From the NCBI GenBank assembly GCA_016187725.1, contig JACPJE010000169.1, positions 1 to 41,138 of the forward strand: 41,138 nucleotides of DNA. Reading direction: 5' to 3'. Of the stretch, positions 10,407 through 17,133 are shown piece by piece. Each line of letters begins with the position of its first letter. Position 1 is the first letter of the stretch. A program made the position numbers and the translations under genes. The notes under the pieces were generated by a model. The model was not told where the DNA came from. It ran no database searches and was given only the letters and a program-made list of their open reading frames with translations. The stretch is from Candidatus Latescibacterota bacterium (GTDB lineage: Bacteria; Latescibacterota; UBA2968; UBA8231).

Positions 10407-11159
10407 ATGCGCGTCCTGATCACCGGCGCCGCCAGCCGCCTGGGCCAGGCCATCGCCGCCCGGCTGCGGGAGCGCCACCAGCTCCGCCTGCTGGACACCA
10501 CCCCTCTGGACCCAGGTCCCAACGCCGCCTTTGTCCAGGCCAGTCTGCTCGATTCCCAGGCCATGTGGCAGGCCCTGCGCAACGTCGACGCGGTCATCCA
10601 CACCGGGGAGCCGCCAGCCCACCTGCCCACCGATCCGCTGGCCCGCGACCAGGTCCTGCTCGAACTGGGCACCCGCGGCACCCATGTGCTCTTCCTGGCT
10701 GCCGTCGAGGCCGGGATCAAGAGGCTGGTCTACGGCAGCACCCTGGAGATCTTCTCCTCCTATCCAGATGAGGTCTACATCAGCGAGATGTGGAAACCCC
10801 TGCCCTCCCCGGAAATGCCGGTCCTGAGCCGGTACCTGGGCGAATTGACCTGCCGGGAGTTCACCCGCGACTATCTGGTCGGCATCACCGCACTGCGCCT
10901 GGGCAAGCTGGTCCTCGAGGAAGAGGTGGCCGGCCAGGCCCCAGATCTGATGTGGTTGGATCTGCGGGACGCGGCCCAGGCCTTTGAGTGCGCCCTGCAG
11001 CGCGACACTAGCCAGCGGGTCTGGTGGACCCAGCGCTGGGGCCTGTACCACATCTGCGCCCCCATCCCCAACGCCAAATTCCTCCATGGCCAGGCCACCC
11101 ACCTGGGGTACAAGCCCGAGCACGCCTTTGCCGCGCACTGGGGAGGAGGCCAGGCATGA
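10407..11159 (+). CDS. NAD(P)-binding SDR/epimerase-like protein with altered active site
   Basis: The 250-residue protein opens with the Rossmann motif of extended SDRs (MRVLITGAASRLGQAIA) and has the family strand DAVIHTGEP around residue 70 and KRLVYGSTLEIF near 110. Where active SDRs have YxxxK, the aligned segment reads PVLSRYLGE, so Tyr is replaced by Pro and Lys by Arg. Hydride-transfer chemistry of the usual type is therefore doubtful; a structural or regulatory role, or dimerisation with the next gene's product, is possible. It is shorter than typical epimerases (about 300 residues). I chose the ATG at 10407 because AAGGAGAG is well placed; the frame stays open to an ATG at 10350 that overlaps the -35 box. 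Its stop overlaps the start of the next SDR gene (ATGA), indicating translational coupling. Confidence 0.8.
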   Translation: MRVLITGAASRLGQAIAARLRERHQLRLLDTTPLDPGPNAAFVQASLLDSQAMWQALRNVDAVIHTGEPPAHLPTDPLARDQVLLELGTRGTHVLFLAAVEAGIKRLVYGSTLEIFSSYPDEVYISEMWKPLPSPEMPVLSRYLGELTCREFTRDYLVGITALRLGKLVLEEEVAGQAPDLMWLDLRDAAQAFECALQRDTSQRVWWTQRWGLYHICAPIPNAKFLHGQATHLGYKPEHAFAAHWGGGQA

Positions 11160-11869
11160 AGAAGAAGGTCCTCCTCCTGGGCGCCTCGGGGCTGATCGCC
11201 CCCAATATCACCGCCTACCTCGATCCCCACTATGACCTGACCCTGGCCGATATCAAACCCCACCCGCACGGCCGCCCCATCGGCCAGGTGGACGTCACCG
11301 CGTACGAGCAGGTGCACGAGGCAGCGCGCGGCATGGACGCGATCATGAACTACACGGTCAACCGCCCGGACCCGGTGCTCAGTTTTGCCGTCAACACCCT
11401 GGGGGCCTGGCACGTGATGAAAGCCGCCGCTGCCCACGGCATCAAAAAGGTTCTGCACTCCGGCCCCCAGACCGTGCGCCGCGGGTACGAATTCGATTTC
11501 GACGTCGACGACGTGCCCCCGATCGTGGGCACCAGTTACTACGGCATCACCAAGCTGATGGGCCGCCAGATCTGCCAGGTCTACGCCCGCACCTACCAGA
11601 TCCAGACGGTGTCCTTTGTGTTCAACGGCCTGGGTCCGGGTCCCACCGCGCCGGTGGCCGGCGACTTCCCCTCCTTCACCGTCACCTGGGAAGACCTGGC
11701 CCACGCCTGCCGGTTGGCTCTCGACCTCGAATCGGTGCCCGGCTATTTCCAGGAGTTCAACCTGCACAGCTACCTGGGGCACGGAAAATTTCTACTCGAC
11801 AAGGCCCAGCGCCTGCTCGATTTTGAGCCCCAGCGGGACTGGACGTCCTACTACCGTCGCCCGACCTGA
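11156..11869 (+). CDS. NAD-dependent epimerase/dehydratase-family protein
   Basis: The 237-residue protein is an extended-SDR relative with nucleotide loop LLGASGLIAPNI near the N terminus, the strand VDVTAYEQV (acidic residue for the adenine ring), NYTVNRPD in place of the NAG motif, and an intact catalytic YGITK at about residue 124-128 (SYYGITKLMG). It lacks much of the usual C-terminal substrate domain, as does its partner. It starts at the ATG overlapping the stop of the preceding gene, with GGAGGAGG upstream. The tandem of one altered and one intact active site suggests gene duplication followed by specialisation, perhaps as a heteromer. The substrate is probably a nucleotide sugar or a sugar-derived compound; this is inference from the family. 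Confidence 0.82.
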   Translation: MKKKVLLLGASGLIAPNITAYLDPHYDLTLADIKPHPHGRPIGQVDVTAYEQVHEAARGMDAIMNYTVNRPDPVLSFAVNTLGAWHVMKAAAAHGIKKVLHSGPQTVRRGYEFDFDVDDVPPIVGTSYYGITKLMGRQICQVYARTYQIQTVSFVFNGLGPGPTAPVAGDFPSFTVTWEDLAHACRLALDLESVPGYFQEFNLHSYLGHGKFLLDKAQRLLDFEPQRDWTSYYRRPT

Positions 11870-11995
11870 ATGGAACTCGTCGTCCGCCCGGCCCTCATCT
11901 GCCAGCGCTGCGCCCGGGGAGGGTGAATGCGGGTCCTGGCCGGGATCAACCCGGATGGCGTCGGCGAGATCTTCTTCCGCAAGATGATCCGCTGA
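11870..11995 (+). other. Two tiny in-frame ORFs after the SDR pair
   Basis: ATG at 11870 directly follows the SDR stop and encodes MELVVRPALICQRCARGG. After its TGA, ATG at 11927 in the same frame, preceded by GGGGAGG, encodes 22 residues ending IFFRKMIR. Both stop before the convergent nirD gene (stop at 12023). They could be coupled micropeptides or the remains of a decayed gene. I do not recognise either. Confidence 0.25.
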
Positions 11996-12022
11996 AGACC
12001 CGCATCGCCGGCCTCCTTTGGT

Positions 12023-12367
12023 TCAGGAGGCGGCGCCCTCTATCTCCAGCAGCACGTCCCGGCCTTCGACCCTCACCGGGAAGACGCGGATGCAGTACTC
12101 CTCGCCCCCCAGGTTTCTTCCCGTGCGCAGCGAAAAGGTTTTCTTGTGCTGGGGGCAGGCCACCTTGGGCTCGCCCTTCAGGTCGCCCAGCAGGCCCCGG
12201 GAGAGGACCATGTCCTTTTTGTGGGGGCAGCTGTTCTGGCAGGCGTACCACTCTCCGCGGGAAGCGAAGTTAAACACCGCGATCTGCAGCTGACCCACCT
12301 TGACGCAGGCCCCTGCATCAGGGGGGAACTCCTCGGTCCGCGCCACCCGGACCCACTGGCTGCTCAT
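12023..12367 (-). CDS. nirD: Nitrite reductase (NADH) small subunit, Rieske-type
   Basis: This 114-residue protein is a NirD-type Rieske domain, the small subunit of NADH-dependent assimilatory nitrite reductase. The four classical [2Fe-2S] Rieske ligands are present: C47-x-H49 in NSCPHKK and C71-x2-H74 in ACPQHKKTF, followed by the conserved SLRTG. Its ATG overlaps the nirB stop (ATGA), so the two subunits are translationally coupled, as expected for a 1:1 complex. The protein is cytoplasmic with no signal sequence. The gene ends about 28 bases from the last small ORF of the plus-strand SDR operon, and a GGCCTCC/GGAGGC hairpin lies at this convergence. Confidence 0.93.
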   Translation of the reverse strand: MSSQWVRVARTEEFPPDAGACVKVGQLQIAVFNFASRGEWYACQNSCPHKKDMVLSRGLLGDLKGEPKVACPQHKKTFSLRTGRNLGGEEYCIRVFPVRVEGRDVLLEIEGAAS

Positions 12368-14955
12368 GCCAGCACCCCCTCCCAGAGCGCCGGACGCCGC
12401 TGGCCCCGCTCCACCCGCCACTGCAGATTGTCGTCGGGCGCGTCGCTGTTGACGAAGTGCCGGAAGCGCTTGCGCCTCTCGGGGTCCCCGACCACGGCTT
12501 TCCACTCGCACTGATAGCTGCCGATCAGGGCCTGCATGTCCTGCTCCAGTTGCGCGCAGATCCCCAGGTGGTCGTCGATGATCACCTGGCGCAGGTATTC
12601 GATACCCCCCTCCAACTGGTTGAGCCAAGTGGCGGTGCGGGTCAGCTTGTCAGCCGTGTGGATATAGTACATGAGGAAGCGGTCGATGTATTGCACACAG
12701 GTTTCCTCGTCCAGATTCGTCGCCAGCAGCACCCCGTGCTGCGGCCTGGCGCCCCCATTGCCCCCCACATAGAGATTCCAGCCCTTTTCGGTAGCCACCA
12801 CCCCGAAATCCTTGCTCTGGGCTTCGGCGCATTCGCGCATGCAGCCGGAACAGGCGGCCTTGAGCTTGTGGGGAGCGCGGATGCCCTTGTAGCGGTGCTC
12901 GATGCGGATGGCGAAGGCCGTGGAGTCCTGTACGGCATAGCGGCACCAGGTAGTGCCCACGCAGCTCTTCACGGTGCGCATGGCCTTGCCGTAGGCATGG
13001 CCACTTTCGAAGCCGGCGGCGATCAGTTCTTCCCATATCTCCGGCAGTTGATCCACCCTGGCACCCAAGAGATCGATGCGCTGCCCCCCGGTGATCTTGC
13101 AGTACAAACTGTATCTTTGGGCCACCTGGCCCAGGGCGATCAGTTCCTCCGGGGTGATTTCTCCGCCCGGGACACGCGGGACCACCGAATAGGTGCCTCC
13201 GCGCTGGATGTTGGCCAGGAAGCGGTCATTGGTGTCCTGTAGGGATTCGTGCTCCAGGATCATCGCGTTCCAGGTGCTGGCCAGAATCGAGGCCACGGCC
13301 GGCTTGCAGATCTCGCAGCCCTGCCCTCGGCCATAGGTGCCGATCAGCTCTCCGAAGGTTGTGATCCTGTTGATCTTGACGATCTGGAAGAGTTCCTGGC
13401 GCGTGTAGGAAAAATGCTCGCACAGGTGGTTGCTGACCTGCTTTCCGGCAGCTTTGAGGGCCCCGCTCAGTACGGCGGCCACCAGGGGCAGACACCCGCC
13501 GCAGCCAGTGCCGGCCCGGGTGCACTGCTTGAGATCCTCCACTCTGCTGCAGCCACCTTGGACCGCAAGGACGAGGGCCCCTTTGGCAACGCCGTTGCAG
13601 GAGCAGATCTGGGCCGAATCCGGCAACTCGGCTGCTGAGAATCCCTGGTCCGGCCCCCTGCGCCTCCCGGCGATCAGCTCCGCCGGGTCTGGGGGGAGGG
13701 AGGCGTTGTTCTTCATCAACAGGTAGAGCTGGTTGTACCCGGAGGCGTCTCCAACCAGCATGCCGCCCAGGAGTTTCTTCCCATCGCCGCTGAGCGTCAG
13801 GCGTTTGTAGATTCCCGCCAACTCGTCTTTGTAGAGGAGGCCACGGCTGTCCGGGGTGGCGCCGAAGGCATCGCCAAAGCTGGCCACCTCCACCCCCATC
13901 AACTTCAACTTGGCTGACAGATCTCCTCCCGAAAAGACCCTGGGTTCCCCGGCCAGGCGCGCGGCCAACACCTCAGCCATTTCGTAGCCTGGCGCCACCA
14001 AGCCGTAAACCATGCCCCGGTGCAGGGCCACCTCGCCAATTGCGTAGATAGCCGGATCGCTGGTGGTCAGGTGGTCGTCCACCACCACCCCACCGCGCTC
14101 CCCTATTTGGAGGCAACACTGTCTGGCCAGTTCGTCGCGGGGTCGGATGCCGGCCGAAACCACCAAGATATCCGCATCGAGAGACGATCCATCCCGGAAA
14201 TGTATGGCCTCCACCCGGCCATTGCCACTGATCCGGGCCGTGGCCTTGTCGAGCATCACCCGCACTCCGAGCGCCTCTATTCGAGAAACCAGCAGCGCGG
14301 AGGCGGTACTGTCTATCTGGCGAGGCATGAGGCGGTCGTTGTACTCCACCACCGCGGTTTCCAGCCCCAAGTCCACCAGCGCCTTGGCTGCTTCCAGACC
14401 CAGCAGCCCGCCGCCGATCACCGCTGCCCGGGAGGAATGCTCTGCCCAGGTGGCGATGGCCTCCAGATCCTCGATGGTGCGATAGGTGAAAACCCCCTTT
14501 TTGTCGATGCCTTCCAAAGCAGGCACAAAGGGCGCCGATCCCGTGGCCAGGACCAGCTGATGATAGGGATGGCGAGTACCTCCTCGCGATACCGCAAGGC
14601 GTTGCTGGCGGTCGAGGGCGACAACCGGGTCATTGATCTGGACCTCGATGCCCTGTTCCCTGTACCAGTCCAGGCTGCCCAAACTCAAATCTTCCACCCC
14701 CCGCCCAGAGAAGTACTGGGTCAGATTCACCCGGTTATAGGCCAGGCGCGGCTCCTCGCAAAACACCCTGATGTGGTAGGCCTGATTCATTTCCTTCGCA
14801 ACCAGCGCCTCGCAGAATTTGTGCCCCACCATGCCGTTGCCGACCACTACCAGGTCTTTTCGTGCATCGGATGCCCAAGAAGAACTCATCTCCTCATTGA
14901 CCTCCCCCCTTGCTGTCCCTGCGGTTCTAGGTGGGATAGTAATACCCAATTCCAT
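12364..14955 (-). CDS. nirB: Nitrite reductase (NADH) large subunit
   Basis: This 863-residue flavo-siroheme enzyme reduces nitrite to ammonium with NADH in the cytoplasm. In order it has an FAD Rossmann fold (LVVVGNGMVGHKF), an NAD-binding fold (AAVIGGGLLGLEAA), a BFD-type [2Fe-2S] region around 450-490 (CSCNG ... CTRAGTGCGGC), a second cysteine-bearing helix pair (CEICKP), and the siroheme/[4Fe-4S] domain with CVGTTWC at about 663-669 and CSGCMREC at about 698-705. The ATG at 14955 has AGGAG eight bases upstream. An ATG at 14889 would also give a normal NirB N terminus (MSSSWASDARKDLVVVG) and cannot be ruled out. The gene diverges from the nitrate reductase operon across a 566-base regulatory gap, so the two halves of nitrate assimilation probably share control. 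Confidence 0.95.
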   Translation of the reverse strand: MELGITIPPRTAGTARGEVNEEMSSSWASDARKDLVVVGNGMVGHKFCEALVAKEMNQAYHIRVFCEEPRLAYNRVNLTQYFSGRGVEDLSLGSLDWYREQGIEVQINDPVVALDRQQRLAVSRGGTRHPYHQLVLATGSAPFVPALEGIDKKGVFTYRTIEDLEAIATWAEHSSRAAVIGGGLLGLEAAKALVDLGLETAVVEYNDRLMPRQIDSTASALLVSRIEALGVRVMLDKATARISGNGRVEAIHFRDGSSLDADILVVSAGIRPRDELARQCCLQIGERGGVVVDDHLTTSDPAIYAIGEVALHRGMVYGLVAPGYEMAEVLAARLAGEPRVFSGGDLSAKLKLMGVEVASFGDAFGATPDSRGLLYKDELAGIYKRLTLSGDGKKLLGGMLVGDASGYNQLYLLMKNNASLPPDPAELIAGRRRGPDQGFSAAELPDSAQICSCNGVAKGALVLAVQGGCSRVEDLKQCTRAGTGCGGCLPLVAAVLSGALKAAGKQVSNHLCEHFSYTRQELFQIVKINRITTFGELIGTYGRGQGCEICKPAVASILASTWNAMILEHESLQDTNDRFLANIQRGGTYSVVPRVPGGEITPEELIALGQVAQRYSLYCKITGGQRIDLLGARVDQLPEIWEELIAAGFESGHAYGKAMRTVKSCVGTTWCRYAVQDSTAFAIRIEHRYKGIRAPHKLKAACSGCMRECAEAQSKDFGVVATEKGWNLYVGGNGGARPQHGVLLATNLDEETCVQYIDRFLMYYIHTADKLTRTATWLNQLEGGIEYLRQVIIDDHLGICAQLEQDMQALIGSYQCEWKAVVGDPERRKRFRHFVNSDAPDDNLQWRVERGQRRPALWEGVLA

Positions 14956-15521
14956 ACTCCTTTCTCCTCTAGCAAGGCACATACCAACACTGCACTCTCT
15001 CCCCACTCACCGCTTCCTTAGGATGCTATCTCCTGGGATAACAATATGTAGCCACATCTGCGCCGCAGGGGGAGCCGCTGTGATGGAGGTGGATGCTGAG
15101 TGTTGATTCCGGGAAATACTACAAGTATGTCGTACTTCTGTTTGACTATTCACATTATTGTAATTTTTTGATCGCTATCTCTTGGGCCTTCGACTGACAG
15201 AACTGCTCACTCCCAAAAATCCCCGCAACTTAACCCGGGGAATGGTCATGGCATTCCTCTTTTGGGCCTACTTTTTATAAAACTCGCGCCCCTGTTGTGT
15301 TCTGTGTAGACCACGAGTTACTCAAAAGCACTGTCTATTGAAACAGATACAACATTAATGTCGTTTATTATGACAATTATGTGCTAAATTGATTTCACTT
15401 ACCCTGCGAAAAAGTGCGATCGAAGGTTGTGTTTTTGCGGTGCTTTCTAATGAACCATAGATAGCGATGGGGGGCATTCTGATCCCCTCCCCCTGGTACG
15501 TGATTTGCCTGAGTCCAGGCG
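14956..15521. promoter_or_regulatory. Divergent nirBD / nitrate reductase control region
   Basis: No gene is seen in these 566 bases, which are more AT-rich than the surroundings. AGATAGCGAT occurs twice in inverted orientation, on the minus strand at 15171-15180 (eight bases before a minus-strand TACAAT -10 at 15157-15162) and on the plus strand at 15459-15468. Other elements are AAGTA-N5-TACTT (15123-15137), GGAATG-N7-CATTCC (15239-15257) and CCCCG-N10-CGGGG (15221-15240), the last followed on the minus strand by ATTTTT like a weak attenuator. No strong -35 is visible for either operon, which fits activator-dependent promoters. I found no convincing FNR site or sigma-54 promoter. Confidence 0.5.
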
Positions 15522-17129
15522 ATGATAAAAACCACGCCTGATATACCCGGCTTCCGCACTGAAAACCGTTCCATCCAGACGCGTTTCCACTTCCACATGG
15601 ATCTGTGCATGGGTTGCCATGCTTGTGAGGTGGCCTGCGCTGAACAGAACGGGCTGCCCGTGGAGGTCCTGTGGCGGCGCGTCGGGGAAGTAGAAGCAGG
15701 GACCTATCCCCATGTCCGCTCCCTCTTCATCTCCAGCGGCTGCAACCACTGCCTGGAAGCCCCCTGCATGAAAGGGTGCCCGGTGGACGCCTACCAGGTA
15801 AACGAAAAGGGCATCGTGATCCACCTGGACGAGGTGTGCATAGGCTGTCAGTACTGCACCTGGAACTGCCCCTATGGGGTGCCCGTGTACCAGCCGGATC
15901 GGCGCATTGTCTCCAAGTGCGACATGTGCACCCATCGCCTGGATGAAGGGCGGGACCCGGCCTGCGTCCAGGCCTGCCCGGCCGGCGCCATCCGGATCGA
16001 GACCGTGCCGCGGCAAGAGGTGGTGGAGAACTATCTGCGGGACGGCGCTGGTCCTGCTCTTCCCTCCCCTGAGATCACCATTCCCTCTACCAAAATCACC
16101 CTGCCCTCAGGGATGACCCTGGCGGACTTCAAAAAGGTGGATCGTCACTTCGTCTGCCCTGAGGCCTCCCACCCTTCACTGGTCTGGATGACCGTGCTGA
16201 CCCAACTGGGACTGGGCGGAGTAGCGACCGTCTTTCTGGTGGATCTGCTCCGCACCTTCTGGGGCCTGTCCCTGGCAGACGGCCAGACCCTGGGATTGCT
16301 GGCCCCCTTCTTGATCGGCGTGGCCGGCCTCTCCCTGGGGGCTTCGATCCTGCACCTGGGGAGACCGGTCTTTGTATATCGGGCCTTGCGAAACTGGCGG
16401 ACCTCCTGGCTCTCGCGCGAGGTGTTGGGCCTGGGCCTATTCGCCGGGATCGCCTCCCTGTACGCTGCGTTCCTGCTGGCTACCGAAGGCCTTGGCGTAT
16501 TGGAGGCCACCACTCTGGGCGGGGAGGGCGTGCGGGCCCTGCTGGGCGGGGCCACGGTGCTCTCCGGAGGGCTGGGGGTGTATTGCAGCTCCATGATCTA
16601 CAGAGTACCGGCGCGCCCGGCCTGGAATACGGCCAGGACCACCGCGGATTTCTTCCTGGTCGCCCTGGTTTTGGGACCTGCCTCCTTTGCTCTGGCCGTG
16701 GGCCTGGCAGCAGGGTGGGGAGGAGATGGCTCAACCTATCTGCCTGGCTGTGCGCGGGCTGCCGCCCTCTTTACAGGGCTGGCCCTGGTGGCCGAGGCCG
16801 CCCTGCATGCAGCCTGTGCGCAGCAGTGGGCCAAAAGCCAGGTCTTCGAACTGGAGGCCTGCGCCCAACTCTACCGCGAACACTTCCTCCGGATGCGGGG
16901 GGTGAAAAACCTCCTGGCCATTCTCGCCTTGATCTCTTTGTGGCCGATTATCTGCGGTGCAACCACCCCTGGGCAGGATGCCTTCACCCCCGCTGCTGCC
17001 GCAGCTCTGGCCGCGCTGATCGCCTGCTGCCTGCTCCAGCGCCACCTGTTTTTCGTCACCGTGGTGCCGTGGAATATCCCGGGCAACTTCCTGGTGGCCG
17101 CCCACCGGGCGTTGGGAAAGGGCCGGTGA
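15522..17129 (+). CDS. Fused DmsB-DmsC-like iron-sulfur subunit and quinol-oxidising membrane anchor
   Basis: The 535-residue protein combines two subunits of DMSO-reductase-type enzymes. Residues 1-175 are a DmsB-like ferredoxin with 16 cysteines in four groups, beginning C29-x2-C32-x2-C35-x3-C39 (CMGCHACEVAC), then CNHCLEAPCMKGCP, CIGCQYCTWNCP and CDMC...CVQACP, enough for four [4Fe-4S] clusters. Residues about 215-535 form a DmsC-like anchor of some eight hydrophobic segments (for example VWMTVLTQLGLGGVATVFLV). Such anchors oxidise menaquinol or ubiquinol and pass electrons through the clusters to a molybdenum subunit, here the next gene four bases downstream. The ATG at 15522 has only a weak ribosome site but gives the usual short lead-in to the first cluster. 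As the partner lacks a Tat signal, the ferredoxin part probably faces the cytoplasm. Confidence 0.88.
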   Translation: MIKTTPDIPGFRTENRSIQTRFHFHMDLCMGCHACEVACAEQNGLPVEVLWRRVGEVEAGTYPHVRSLFISSGCNHCLEAPCMKGCPVDAYQVNEKGIVIHLDEVCIGCQYCTWNCPYGVPVYQPDRRIVSKCDMCTHRLDEGRDPACVQACPAGAIRIETVPRQEVVENYLRDGAGPALPSPEITIPSTKITLPSGMTLADFKKVDRHFVCPEASHPSLVWMTVLTQLGLGGVATVFLVDLLRTFWGLSLADGQTLGLLAPFLIGVAGLSLGASILHLGRPVFVYRALRNWRTSWLSREVLGLGLFAGIASLYAAFLLATEGLGVLEATTLGGEGVRALLGGATVLSGGLGVYCSSMIYRVPARPAWNTARTTADFFLVALVLGPASFALAVGLAAGWGGDGSTYLPGCARAAALFTGLALVAEAALHAACAQQWAKSQVFELEACAQLYREHFLRMRGVKNLLAILALISLWPIICGATTPGQDAFTPAAAAALAALIACCLLQRHLFFVTVVPWNIPGNFLVAAHRALGKGR

Positions 17130-17133
17130 AACA

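Noticed and set aside
11924-11926. In-frame TGA as a selenocysteine codon between the two micro-ORFs
   Set aside because: No convincing SECIS-like hairpin directly after it and the next ATG has its own ribosome site.
14956-15006. Upstream ATG of nirB at 15006
   Set aside because: The extension has no motif and a poorer ribosome site than the ATG at 14955.
15007-15060. Sigma-54 promoter ahead of nirB
   Set aside because: A TGGC and a TTGT occur but the GG-to-GC spacing is wrong and the GC is missing.
15341-15355. FNR-type site TTG-N9-CAA
   Set aside because: Only the outer bases match; the TTGAT/ATCAA core is missing.
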